The notes under the pieces: generated by a model
Database searches by the model: none
What the model saw: the letters and a program-made list of their open reading frames with translations, nothing else
Told to the model about the DNA's origin: nothing
Position numbers and translations under genes: made by a program
Shown: piece by piece, positions 44,143 to 52,784 of the stretch
How positions within the stretch are numbered: position 1 is the stretch's first letter
Layout of the letters: each line of letters opens with the position of its first letter
From: Streptomyces kaniharaensis
Lineage (GTDB): Bacteria > Actinomycetota > Actinomycetes > Streptomycetales > Streptomycetaceae
Assembly: GCF_009569385.1 (NCBI RefSeq)
Contig: NZ_WBOF01000001.1
Location: forward strand, 4,561,001 to 4,625,000
Direction of reading: 5' to 3'
Length of the DNA stretch: 64,000 nucleotides

Positions 44143-44817
44143 TCAGGCCTCGGTCGGGGAGCAGGCGCCGATCGCGCGGCCGGCCTCGACGGAGGCGCGT
44201 GCGGCGTCGCCGGCCCGGATGGCGTCCACGATGGTGTCGTGGCCGAGGTAGCGCTCGGCGATCAGCTCGGGGCCGACGTCGTGCCGCAGGTGGGCGCGGG
44301 TCACCTCGCCGAGGTCGGCGTAGACGGCGGCGAGGACGTCGTTGTGCGCGGCGGCGACCACGGCCTGGTGGAACGCGGCGTCCGCCTGGACGAAGTCCTC
44401 GGTGTCGCCGGACTGCCAGGCGGCCTCGCGACGGGCCAGCGCGGCGTCCAGCAGGTCGAGGTCGCGGCGGGTGCGGCGGACGGCGGCCAGACCGGCGGCG
44501 GAGCTCTCCAGGGCCGCCCGCAGCTCGGCGACCTGCGCGTGGTCGGCGTCGGCGAAGCGGCGGTGCATGACGCCGGCCAGCTCGCTGGTGGCGAGGACGT
44601 AGGTGCCGGAACCCTGCCGGATGTCGAGCAGTCCGTTGTGGGCCAGGGCGCGGACGGCCTCGCGGACGGTGTTGCGCGCGACGCCGAGCTGTTCGACCAG
44701 CGCGGCCTCGGTCGGGATGCGCGAGCCGACGGGCCACTCGCCGGAGGTGATCTGGGCGCGCAGCTGCGCGATCACCTGGTCGGACAGCGGGGTGCGCCTC
44801 GGCGAGGACAGCGCCAC
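44143..44817 (-). CDS. FadR/GntR family transcriptional regulator (FCD domain)
   Basis: A 224-residue repressor. The GntR winged HTH spans about residues 8-75 (LSDQVIAQLRAQITSGEWPVGSRIPTEAALVEQLGVARNTVREAVRAL pattern). The FCD ligand domain spans about 90-215, with the metal-binding Asp and His positions in DFVQADAAFHQAVV and HDTIVDAI. The GTG start has AAGGAGT nine bases upstream. It is divergent from a CynX-type transporter, whose promoter carries a 7-3-7 palindrome, so it most likely controls that gene. Confidence 0.92.
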   Translation of the reverse strand: MALSSPRRTPLSDQVIAQLRAQITSGEWPVGSRIPTEAALVEQLGVARNTVREAVRALAHNGLLDIRQGSGTYVLATSELAGVMHRRFADADHAQVAELRAALESSAAGLAAVRRTRRDLDLLDAALARREAAWQSGDTEDFVQADAAFHQAVVAAAHNDVLAAVYADLGEVTRAHLRHDVGPELIAERYLGHDTIVDAIRAGDAARASVEAGRAIGACSPTEA

Positions 44818-44925
44818 GGGGACTCCTTGCGGCTACGGGTCGGCGGGCAGCGGGCTCCGGGATGGAAGCGGCCGGTGGATGAACGGTCGGCCCATCATGC
44901 CAATTTCGAGGTGCGTCAATTCATC

Positions 44926-44942
44926 CCATCATTCTATGATGG
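44926..44942. promoter_or_regulatory. Operator palindrome over the transporter promoter
   Basis: CCATCAT-TCT-ATGATGG is a perfect 7-3-7 inverted repeat between the divergent FadR-type and transporter genes. It contains the transporter's -10 (TATGAT, 44935-44940). Seven bases after that -10 lies ATG 44948, a leaderless start. Binding here would block RNA polymerase directly. Confidence 0.72.
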
Positions 44943-44947
44943 CGCCC

Positions 44948-46234
44948 ATGCCTCCCGCAGCAGACACCACCGCCTCCCCACGAACCGGGGCCCGGTCGCA
45001 GACCGAGCGGCCCTCCCCGGCGTCCGGCACGTACTCCGGATGGCTGTTCGCCGTCACGATCGCCGTCGCCGCGTTCAACCTGCGCCCCGTCGTAACCAGC
45101 CTCGGGCCGCTGCTCGACCAGGTCCGCGCCGGCCTCGGGATGAACCCGACCGTGGCCGGGCTGCTCACCGCCGTCCCCTCGCTGTGCTTCGGCCTGTTCG
45201 GATTCGCCGCGCCCGCGATGGCCCGGCGGGTCGGCCCGATCGCGGTGGTCACCGCGGGAATGGGTGCGATCACCGCGGGCGTGCTGGCCCGGTCCTTCGC
45301 CGGCGGCACCGCGGTGTTCCTGCTGCTCACCGCGCTCGCACTGGCCGGGGTGGCGGTCTCCAACGTGCTGATCCCGGTGGTGATCAAGCGCTACTTCCCG
45401 GACCGGGTCGGTCCGATGATCGGCCTGTACTCCATGGCCCTGTCGGCCGGCACCTCGCTGGCCGCCGCCGTCACCGTGCCGCTGACCGGCGCGCTCGGCG
45501 GCGACTGGCGCTACGGCCTGGGCATCTGGGCCGCTCTCGGCGCGCTGGCGCTGGTGCTCTGGGTGATGATCGCGCTGGTCAAGCGCGAGCGCGGGGACCG
45601 GGCCGGCGGCCCCGCCGCCGACCGGCTGCCGATCACCCGCAGCCGCACGGCCTGGGCCATGGCCTGCTTCTTCGGCCTCCAGGCCACCGGGGCCTACGTG
45701 GCGATGGGCTGGCTGCCGAAGATCTTCCAGGACTCCGGCGTCGACAAGGGCACCTCCGGGGTGCTGCTCGCGCTGACCATGGTGATCGGCGTGCCGGTCT
45801 CCTTCGTGCTGCCCAACCTGGCCGCCCGCCGCGGGGACCAGCGGCTGTTCGTCCTCGTGCTGGGCTCCTGCGGCATCGCCGGGTACGCGGGCCTCGCGCT
45901 GGCCCCCGCCACGCTGTCGTGGGTCTGGGCCATCCTGGTCGGCCTGTCCAACTGCGCCTTCCCGCTGGTGCTGACGATGATCGGGCTGCGCGCCCGGACG
46001 GCGGGCGGGGTGGTGCAGCTGTCCGCCTTCGCCCAGGGCGTCGGCTACCTGATCTCCATCCCCGGGCCGATCCTGATCGGCCGGATCTACCAGGTGACGG
46101 GCGAGTGGTACGGGCCGCTCGGGTTCCTCGCCCTGCTGCTGGTGCCGCAGATGCTGTTCGGCCTGCGGGCCGCGATGGCCCGGCACATCGAGGACGAGGC
46201 CGTGCGCCCGAAGCCGGCCGAGGTCGAGGCCTGA
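44948..46234 (+). CDS. CynX/NimT family MFS transporter
   Basis: A 428-residue transporter with 12 predicted membrane helices. It has the N-terminal FNLRPVVTSLGPLLDQV segment typical of CynX/NimT proteins (cyanate, 2-nitroimidazole) and a central charged loop (RERGDRAGGPAADRLPITRSR). It probably exports or imports a small anion or drug. ATG 44948 is preferred to the in-frame ATGs at 44936 and 44939 because those lie inside the -10 box and operator. The gene is followed by a micropeptide of the SGM_5486 type. Confidence 0.88.
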   Translation: MPPAADTTASPRTGARSQTERPSPASGTYSGWLFAVTIAVAAFNLRPVVTSLGPLLDQVRAGLGMNPTVAGLLTAVPSLCFGLFGFAAPAMARRVGPIAVVTAGMGAITAGVLARSFAGGTAVFLLLTALALAGVAVSNVLIPVVIKRYFPDRVGPMIGLYSMALSAGTSLAAAVTVPLTGALGGDWRYGLGIWAALGALALVLWVMIALVKRERGDRAGGPAADRLPITRSRTAWAMACFFGLQATGAYVAMGWLPKIFQDSGVDKGTSGVLLALTMVIGVPVSFVLPNLAARRGDQRLFVLVLGSCGIAGYAGLALAPATLSWVWAILVGLSNCAFPLVLTMIGLRARTAGGVVQLSAFAQGVGYLISIPGPILIGRIYQVTGEWYGPLGFLALLLVPQMLFGLRAAMARHIEDEAVRPKPAEVEA

Positions 46235-46315
46235 GCGGTCGGTCTTGGTCAAGGGCTCGCCAAGCACGCGGGGCCGGACGCAAACGGGCGTGTTCGGGAT
46301 GGGAGAATTCCGGAC

Positions 46316-46438
46316 ATGCCCGTTCTCGAACCGAACCCCACCGACGGCCGCAAGCAGCTCGGCCGGATCGCCCTGGCGATCGCCGCCATCGTGGTGCTGG
46401 TGGCGATCATCGCCTCCGCCGCCTCGGCCATGGGCTGA
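46316..46438 (+). CDS. SGM_5486 family transporter-associated micropeptide
   Basis: A 40-residue peptide: a 17-residue polar start (MPVLEPNPTDGRKQLGR) followed by one membrane helix (IALAIAAIVVLVAIIASAA). GGGAGA lies nine bases before the ATG. It resembles the conserved streptomycete family placed next to CynX-type transporters, as here (81 bases downstream). It may act as a small regulatory subunit. Assignment to the family is from memory of its pattern. Confidence 0.8.
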   Translation: MPVLEPNPTDGRKQLGRIALAIAAIVVLVAIIASAASAMG

Positions 46439-46458
46439 CCCGGCCCCGCTCACTCCGC

Positions 46459-46488
46459 ACTGACGCCGTACACACTGACGCCGTACAC
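46459..46488 (+). repeat. Tandem 15-bp direct repeat
   Basis: ACTGACGCCGTACAC occurs twice in perfect tandem (46459-46473, 46474-46488). It touches a PHO-box-like motif on its right and lies about 110 bases before sixA. It may be a recent duplication or part of a control region. Confidence 0.8.
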
Positions 46489-46490
46489 CG

Positions 46491-46508
46491 GGTGAAGCCC
46501 GGGTGAAC
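46491..46508 (-). promoter_or_regulatory. PHO-box-like direct repeats
   Basis: On the minus strand GTTCACC (46508-46502) and CTTCACC (46497-46491) start 11 bases apart, the period and core of streptomycete PhoP sites. A third repeat is not evident. The site lies between the transporter micropeptide and sixA. Confidence 0.5.
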
Positions 46509-46596
46509 GGCGCATGATGGCACCCGCCACCCCTGGGGGTGGCGGCGACCGGGAGCGTCGCGCCCCGCAGCGGCTTTTCTGCCAAGCTTGCTGGAT

Positions 46597-47124
46597 ATGA
46601 GCGCCGACACGCCCCGCAGGATCATCGTTCTCCGTCATGCCAAGGCCGACTGGCCGAACGGCGTCGACGACCATGATCGGCCGCTGGCCGACCGGGGCCG
46701 TCACCAGGCCCCGGACGCCGGCCGCTGGCTCGCCGACTCCGGCATCAACCCCGACTACGTGCTCTGCTCCACAGCCCTGCGCGCCCGCGAGACGTGGAAG
46801 CTGGCCGCGCACGAGCTGCCCAAGCGCGCCCGCAGGACCGTCTACGAGGACCGGATCTACGAGGCCAGCCCGGGGGAGATCATCGCCGTCCTCCAGGAGA
46901 CCTCGGAGGAGTACGCGGACGTGGTGGTGGTCGGGCACAACCCCGGCGTGCTGGGCCTGACGCAGATCCTCGCCGGGGACGCGGGCGACCGGGACGCGCT
47001 GGAGCGGCTGCGCCTCGGCGGCTTCCCGACCGCGGCGATCGCGGTGCTCAGCTTCAGCGGCTCGTGGAAGGGCGTCGAGCCGGGCGCGGCCGAGCTGGTC
47101 TCGTACCACACGCCGCAGGACTGA
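46597..47124 (+). CDS. SixA-like phosphohistidine phosphatase
   Basis: A 175-residue histidine phosphatase-superfamily protein. It has the catalytic RHAKADW near residue 15, the second Arg-containing segment CSTALRARETW, and GHNPGVLGL with the second catalytic His. Such enzymes remove phosphate from protein histidines or act on other phosphoesters. ATG 46597 is chosen; a TTG nine bases before is the alternative. A PHO-box-like element stands 90 bases upstream, which would fit phosphate control. Confidence 0.88.
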   Translation: MSADTPRRIIVLRHAKADWPNGVDDHDRPLADRGRHQAPDAGRWLADSGINPDYVLCSTALRARETWKLAAHELPKRARRTVYEDRIYEASPGEIIAVLQETSEEYADVVVVGHNPGVLGLTQILAGDAGDRDALERLRLGGFPTAAIAVLSFSGSWKGVEPGAAELVSYHTPQD

Positions 47125-47146
47125 CGACGGACGTGACGGCAGACGT

Positions 47147-47179
47147 GAGGGGCGTGTGGACCAGGTCCGCGCGCCCCTC
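47147..47179. terminator. Hairpin between sixA and serB
   Basis: GAGGGGCG (47147-47154) pairs with CGCCCCTC (47172-47179), and inside GGACC pairs with GGTCC. It serves the two convergent genes. Confidence 0.68.
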
Positions 47180-47196
47180 GCGTAGGTCGGTGGGCC

Positions 47197-48453
47197 CTAC
47201 TCGGTCACGCTGCCGTCCAGGGCGTCCGCCGCCTCGACCTCCTCGCGGGTGATGCCCAGCAGGTACAGCACGGTGTCCAGGAACGGCACGTTCACCGCGG
47301 TGTCGGCGGCCTCGCGGACCACCGGCTTGGCGTTGAACGCCACCCCGAGCCCGGCCGCGTTCAGCATGTCCAGGTCGTTGGCGCCGTCGCCGATCGCCAC
47401 CGTCTGCTCCAGCGGCACCCTGGCCTGCTCGGCGAACCGGGCCAGCCAGCGGGCCTTGCCCGCCCGGTCCACGATCTCGCCGACCACCCGGCCGGTGAAC
47501 CGGCCGTCCACCACCTCCAGGGTGTTGGCCGCCGCGAAGTCCAGCCCCAGCTGCTCCACCAGATGGTCGGTGACCTGGGTGAACCCGCCCGACACCACCG
47601 CCACCTGGAAGCCCAGCCGCTGGAGCGTACGGATCAGGGTCCGCGCTCCCGGCGTGAAACGGACCTCCTCACGCACCTTGTCGGTCACGGAGGCGTCCAG
47701 CCCGGCCAGCAGCGCCACCCGGGCGCGCAGCGACTCGGCGAAGTCCAGCTCGCCGCGCATCGCCGCGGCCGTCACCTCGGCGACCTCCTCCTCGCAGCCC
47801 GCGTGGGCCGCGAACAGCTCGATCACCTCGTCCTGGATGAGCGTGGAGTCCACGTCCATCACCACCAGGCGCTTGGCCCGGCGCTCCAGCCCGGCCGCCA
47901 CCACCGCGACGTCCACCCGCTGGGCGGCCGCCTCCTGGGCCAGCTCGCCCCGCAGCTCCTCGGTGGCCACACCCGACACGGCCAGCTCGACCGCCGTCAC
48001 CGGGTACTTGGCGAGCCGGAACACACGGTCGATGTTGCCGCCCGCGGCGGTGATCCGGGAGGTCAGCGCGGACACCGCGGCGGCGGTCAGCGGGTGGCCG
48101 AGCACCGTGACGTGCGAACGGCCCTCCCGGCGCGGCCGGTTGTCGCCGATGCCGGAGATGACCTCGGCCTGGAGCTTCTGCTCCTCCGCCCAGCGGTGCA
48201 CGGTGACCCGCAGACCGCCCTCGGCGCCGGGCTCGGTGGGCGGGGTGACCAGGGCGCACAGCGTGATCCGGCCCCGGGTCACGACCTGCTCGATGTCGAT
48301 CACGTCGACGCCGAAGCCGGCCAGGGTGGCGAAGAGGCCGGCGGTGATGCCGGGGCGGTCCTTGCCGAACACCTTGACGAGCAGGGTGCGCTCGTCCTCG
48401 GTCCGGGGCTGCGAGGCGGGGAGAGGCTCAGCGGCCAAGGGCGATGCGTTCAT
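47197..48453 (-). CDS. serB: Phosphoserine phosphatase SerB with N-terminal ACT-like domain
   Basis: A 418-residue enzyme that forms serine from phosphoserine. N-terminal ACT-type regulatory regions span about residues 20-180 (LVKVFGKDRPGITAGLFATLAGFGVDVIDIEQ pattern). The HAD phosphatase follows with MDVDSTLIQDE near residue 200, VVSGGFTQV, and GDGANDLDML. The ACT region may sense serine. ATG 48453 is chosen; a TAGCGT -10 ends ten bases before it and GGGAGA lies between. It is convergent with sixA. Confidence 0.95.
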   Translation of the reverse strand: MNASPLAAEPLPASQPRTEDERTLLVKVFGKDRPGITAGLFATLAGFGVDVIDIEQVVTRGRITLCALVTPPTEPGAEGGLRVTVHRWAEEQKLQAEVISGIGDNRPRREGRSHVTVLGHPLTAAAVSALTSRITAAGGNIDRVFRLAKYPVTAVELAVSGVATEELRGELAQEAAAQRVDVAVVAAGLERRAKRLVVMDVDSTLIQDEVIELFAAHAGCEEEVAEVTAAAMRGELDFAESLRARVALLAGLDASVTDKVREEVRFTPGARTLIRTLQRLGFQVAVVSGGFTQVTDHLVEQLGLDFAAANTLEVVDGRFTGRVVGEIVDRAGKARWLARFAEQARVPLEQTVAIGDGANDLDMLNAAGLGVAFNAKPVVREAADTAVNVPFLDTVLYLLGITREEVEAADALDGSVTE

Positions 48454-48775
48454 GGTGTCTCCCACGCTACCCGTCGGGCGGCGAACGCAGGGCACCCGTC
48501 CCACCTCGCGGACGCGCGGGGCCGGAACGAGCTGGACGCCCGGACGGTGTGTGCGGAAACCGGCTGACGTGCAGGTGGCGGGGAGGCGCCGTGGCGGTGC
48601 GGCGAACCCCGGTCATCGGGTGGTCGGCGAATCGTTGCCGCCTGGTCACAGTCCCCGGGCCCGACTTTCGTCAGCGGTCGGCGGGCTGGAATGATTCCCC
48701 CCGTCAGTTAGCAGGAACAGAGCACCCCGGCCGGGGGCCACAATCGGGGGACCGAGAGAGCGGGGCAGGCGAGCA

Positions 48776-51331
48776 GTGCCGCAACTCGTCATTGAGATCA
48801 ACGGACAACAGCGGACTCTGGAGCCGGGGCTGTCCTACACCATCGGGCGCAACCCGCAGTCGGACTTCCCGTTCGACGACGCACGCGTCTCCTGGCACCA
48901 CGGGACCATGTCCTTCAACGGGTCCGGCTGGCAGCTGGACGACCACGGCAGCACCAACGGCACCTACGTCGCCGGTGCCCGTACCCAGCAGGCCCAGCTG
49001 TTCCCGGGGGCCGTCGTCAACCTCGGCAACCCGGAGAACGGCCCCAGGCTCGCCTTCTCCGCACCCGCCCAGGCCGCCGCCCCGCAGGCGCCCGCCTGGC
49101 ACGAGGCCGCCACCAGCCGCAGCGCCACCCCGGCTCCGCAGCAGCCGGGCCCGCAGCAGGACTGGACGCCGCAGGCCGCCTACCAGCAGCAGCCCGACGC
49201 GTGGGCGGGCCAGCCGAACGCCTTCCCGCACCAGCAGGGCGGTCCCCAGGACTTCCCGCAGCAACAGGGCTTCTCGCAGGCTCCGCAGCACGGCGGTGGC
49301 GGTGCGCAGCCGACGATGATCCGCAGCCTGGCCGAGATGACCCGCACGCTGCGCATCGGCCGTGCGCTCGACAACGACATCGTGGTCTCCGACCTCCAGG
49401 TCTCCCGCCACCACGCCGAGCTGCGCCAGCTGCCCGACGGCCGCTGGGAGATCGTCGACCTCGGCAGCCACAACGGAATCTTCCTCAACGGCCAGCGGGT
49501 GCAGCGCCAGCTGATGGGCGCGCAGGACCGGCTGACCGTCGGTCACTCCACGTTCGTCCTGGTCGGCGACCAGCTGCAGGAGTTCGTCGACACCGGCGCG
49601 GTCTCCTTCTCCGCCCGCCACCTGACCGTCGAGGTCGAGCACAAGGGCGCCAAGAAGGTCCTGCTCAACGACGTCAGCTTCAGCGTGCCGGAGAAGTCCC
49701 TGGTCGCCGTCATCGGCCCGTCCGGCTCCGGCAAGTCGACGCTGCTGCGCGCCCTCACCGGCTACCGCCCCGCCGACCGCGGCGAGGTCCTCTACGACGG
49801 CCGCAACCTCTACAAGCAGTTCGCCGAACTCCGTTCGCGCATCGGCCTGGTGCCGCAGTCCGAGATCCTGCACAAGGAACTCACCGTCCGCACCGGCCTC
49901 AAGTACGCGGCCCGGCTGCGCTTCCCCGGCGACACCGAGGCCCGCGAGCGCGAGGCGCGGATCGACGAGGTGCTGTACGAGCTGCGCCTGGACAAGCGCG
50001 CCGACAACAAGATCACCGCACTCTCGGGCGGCCAGCAGAAGCGCGTCTCGGTCGCCCTGGAACTGCTCACCAAGCCGTCGCTGATCTTCCTGGACGAGCC
50101 CACCTCCGGCCTCGACCCGGGCATGGACCGCGAGGTCATGCAGATGCTGCGCGGCCTCGCCGACGACGGCCGCACCATCCTGGTCGTCACCCACTCGGTG
50201 GCCGAACTCGCGCTCTGCGACCGGCTGCTGGTGATGGCGCCGGGCGGCTCGGTGGCCTACTTCGGCCCGCCGGACGAGGCGCTGCACTTCTTCGGTTACG
50301 AGACCTGGGCGGACGTCTTCCAGGCCTTTGAGAACTACCCCGACCACGACTGGGCCGGCCGCTACCGCGGCTCGGTGCACTACCAGCAGTACTCCGCGGC
50401 CGACGTGGAGGCGGGCGACGTCCAGCACGCCCAGATCAACCAGGAGGCGATCAGGCCGCCGAAGCCGCAGAGCTGGGGCTCGCAGCTGTGGACGCTGATC
50501 CGCCGCTACATGTCCGTCATCGCCTCGGACAAGGGCTTCCTGGCGCTGTCGGTGCTCCTGCCCGCCGTCATCGGCGCGGTGAGTGTCCTGGTGCCGAACG
50601 CGCCAGGGCTCGCACCGAATCCGAAGTCGCAACTGGGTCTCAACAACGGGGCCGCGACGATCATCATGCTCATGGCGATCGGCGCCTGCTTCTCCGGTGC
50701 GGCCAACTCCGTCCGCGAGTTGATCAAGGAACGGGCGATCTACGAACGGGAACGGGCCACCGGCCTCTCCCGCTCGGCGTACATGATGTCCAAGATCATC
50801 GTGCTGGGCTTCTTCAGCGTGATCCAGGGCGCGGTCATCTCCGCCGTCGGCTTCCTGCCGCGCAAGCTCCCCGAGCACGGCGGCCTGCTGGTGAAGAACC
50901 TGCCGGTCATCGAGATGGCCATCGGCATGATCCTGCTGAGCTTCGCCGCGATGATGTTCGGTCTGATGATCTCCGCGCTGGTGAAGACCGCCGAGAAGAC
51001 CATGCCGCTGCTGGTCATGTTCGCGATCGTCCAGGTCGTCTTCACCGGCTGCCTCTTCCAGATCTTCAGCAAGCCCGGCCTGGAGCAGCTCGCCTGGCTG
51101 ATGCCCGCCCGCTGGGGCACCGGCATCGTCGCCACCACGCTCGACCTGTCGCACCTCCTGGGTCCCTGGAACAAGGACTTCCAGAACCCGAACTACGACC
51201 CGCTGTGGAAGCACAGCGTCGCCCAGTGGTCCATCGACGCGGGCGTGCTGATCGTGATCTCGGTCGTCATCGGCATCCTCGTGACGCGGCTCCAGCGCCG
51301 GCACGAGCCCGAGGTCATGCAGAAGGGCTGA
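48776..51331 (+). CDS. FHA-FHA ABC transporter (ATPase and permease fused), Rv1747-like
   Basis: An 851-residue protein. FHA domain one spans about residues 1-90 (YTIGRNPQSDF, then GSTNGTYV). A Gln/Pro-rich linker of about 90 residues follows. FHA domain two spans about 185-270 (LRIGRALDNDIVVSDLQVSRHHAEL, then SHNGIFLNG). The ABC domain follows: GPSGSGKSTLL near 320, LSGGQQKR, LIFLDEPTSGLDPG. The C-terminal ABC-2 permease has six helices from about 590. The same order is found in mycobacterial Rv1747, where FHA domains bind threonine-phosphorylated sites and cell-envelope lipids are exported. GTG start. Confidence 0.93.
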   Translation: MPQLVIEINGQQRTLEPGLSYTIGRNPQSDFPFDDARVSWHHGTMSFNGSGWQLDDHGSTNGTYVAGARTQQAQLFPGAVVNLGNPENGPRLAFSAPAQAAAPQAPAWHEAATSRSATPAPQQPGPQQDWTPQAAYQQQPDAWAGQPNAFPHQQGGPQDFPQQQGFSQAPQHGGGGAQPTMIRSLAEMTRTLRIGRALDNDIVVSDLQVSRHHAELRQLPDGRWEIVDLGSHNGIFLNGQRVQRQLMGAQDRLTVGHSTFVLVGDQLQEFVDTGAVSFSARHLTVEVEHKGAKKVLLNDVSFSVPEKSLVAVIGPSGSGKSTLLRALTGYRPADRGEVLYDGRNLYKQFAELRSRIGLVPQSEILHKELTVRTGLKYAARLRFPGDTEAREREARIDEVLYELRLDKRADNKITALSGGQQKRVSVALELLTKPSLIFLDEPTSGLDPGMDREVMQMLRGLADDGRTILVVTHSVAELALCDRLLVMAPGGSVAYFGPPDEALHFFGYETWADVFQAFENYPDHDWAGRYRGSVHYQQYSAADVEAGDVQHAQINQEAIRPPKPQSWGSQLWTLIRRYMSVIASDKGFLALSVLLPAVIGAVSVLVPNAPGLAPNPKSQLGLNNGAATIIMLMAIGACFSGAANSVRELIKERAIYERERATGLSRSAYMMSKIIVLGFFSVIQGAVISAVGFLPRKLPEHGGLLVKNLPVIEMAIGMILLSFAAMMFGLMISALVKTAEKTMPLLVMFAIVQVVFTGCLFQIFSKPGLEQLAWLMPARWGTGIVATTLDLSHLLGPWNKDFQNPNYDPLWKHSVAQWSIDAGVLIVISVVIGILVTRLQRRHEPEVMQKG

Positions 51332-51352
51332 GGCCTTCGACCGTCCGTCCCA

Positions 51353-51386
51353 GGGGCGGCCCTCCCACACGCGGGAGGGCCGCCCC
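51353..51386 (+). terminator. Rho-independent terminator
   Basis: A perfect 14-bp inverted repeat (51353-51366 with 51373-51386) with a six-base loop, 21 bases after the transporter stop. Confidence 0.85.
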
Positions 51387-51473
51387 TCGGCGTGTCCGGG
51401 GCCCTCGGACCTAGGTCCCCGGACCTGCGTCCCGCGCGGCTGCGGACGGACGCGGAGGCGGGCGGGGCGGCGG

Positions 51474-51479
51474 TAGGTT
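51474..51479 (+). promoter_or_regulatory. -10 box of leaderless histidine kinase gene
   Basis: TAGGTT, six bases, then ATG 51486. It supports this start over later ATGs such as 51501. Confidence 0.55.
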
Positions 51480-51485
51480 GGCGGT

Positions 51486-52784
51486 ATGCCCAGCGCGCCC
51501 ATGGACCACCGCCCGCCGGTCGGTCCCGTCACCGACGGCCGGATCCCGGACGGCCGGATCTCCGACGGACGGATACCGGTCGGCCAACCTGCCGCCCGGC
51601 CCGACGTCCATCCGCACACCGGCCCGCTGCCCGCCTGTGAACCCTGCCTGGCCGGCATCGAGGCGGTCAGCCAGGCGCTGCTCGCGATGAGCCGGCACCT
51701 TGAGGTCCGCGAGGTGCTGCGCCGGATCACCGCCTCCGCCCGCGACCTCCTCGGCGCCGAGTACGCGGCCCTCGGCGTCCCCGACGACCACGGCGGCTTC
51801 GCCCAGTTCGTCGTCGACGGCATCACCGACGAGCAGTGGCACGCCATCGGCCCGCTGCCCCGACAGCACGGCGTCCTCGCCAAGATGCTCCACGAGACCG
51901 GGCCCACCCGGCTCGCCGACGTCCGCAAGGCCCCCGCGTTCGGCGGCTGGCCCGCCGCCCACCCCGAGATGGGCGCCTTCCTCGGCATGCCCATCCTCGA
52001 CACCGACGCCGCCGAGGACGAACCGCAGGTGATGGGCGTCATCTTCCTCGCCAACAAGCGCGGTGGCGGCCTGTTCACCGACCACGACGAGGAACTGCTG
52101 CGGATACTCGCCGCGCACGCCGCCCTCGCCCTGTCCAACGCCCGCCTGTACGAGCGCAGCCGCGAGCTCACCCTCGCCGGCGAACGGGCCCGGATCGCCC
52201 ACGACCTGCACGACGCCGTCTCGCAGAAGCTCTTCTCGTTGCGGCTCACCGCCAAGGCCGCCGCCAAACTCGTCGACCGCGACCCCGCCCGGGCCCGCGC
52301 CGAACTCGCCGAAGTCGCCCGGCTCGCCGCCGAGGCCGCCGACGAACTGCGCGCCGTCGTCGTCGAACTGCGGCCCGCCGCCCTGGAGGAGGACGGGCTC
52401 AGCGCCACCCTCGCCTCCCAGGTCCAGGTCCTCGACCGAGCCCACACCGCCGACGTCGCGTTCGCCGCCGACGGCGTCCGCGCCCTCCCGCCAGCCCAGG
52501 AGGCCGCGCTGCTGCGGGTCGCCCAGGAGGCCCTGCACAACGCGCTGCGCCACTCCGGCGCCCGTCGCGTCACCGTCACCCTCCTCGGGACGCCCGCGCG
52601 CGGGGCCGTCCTGCGGGTGCACGACGACGGGCGCGGCTTCGACCCGGAGTCCGTCCGCCGGGCCGGCAAGCACCTCGGCCTCGCCTCGATGCGCGACCGC
52701 GCCGCGGCCGTCGGCGGCACGCTCACCCTGGAATCCGCCCCCGGCCGGGGGACGCTTGTCGAGATGGAGGTCCCCGGTGCCTGA
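51486..52784 (+). CDS. GAF-domain sensor histidine kinase (NarL-type)
   Basis: A 432-residue cytoplasmic kinase. The first 50 residues are polar with a DGRIPDGRISDGRIP repeat, then CEPCLAG with two Cys. The GAF domain spans about 55-220. HisKA_3 follows: ERARIAHDLHDAVSQ with the likely phosphorylated His242. The HATPase has NALRHSGA, DDGRGFDP and HLGLASMRDRA. There is no membrane helix, so it senses an internal signal through GAF. It overlaps the response regulator by eight bases. Confidence 0.93.
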   Translation: MPSAPMDHRPPVGPVTDGRIPDGRISDGRIPVGQPAARPDVHPHTGPLPACEPCLAGIEAVSQALLAMSRHLEVREVLRRITASARDLLGAEYAALGVPDDHGGFAQFVVDGITDEQWHAIGPLPRQHGVLAKMLHETGPTRLADVRKAPAFGGWPAAHPEMGAFLGMPILDTDAAEDEPQVMGVIFLANKRGGGLFTDHDEELLRILAAHAALALSNARLYERSRELTLAGERARIAHDLHDAVSQKLFSLRLTAKAAAKLVDRDPARARAELAEVARLAAEAADELRAVVVELRPAALEEDGLSATLASQVQVLDRAHTADVAFAADGVRALPPAQEAALLRVAQEALHNALRHSGARRVTVTLLGTPARGAVLRVHDDGRGFDPESVRRAGKHLGLASMRDRAAAVGGTLTLESAPGRGTLVEMEVPGA

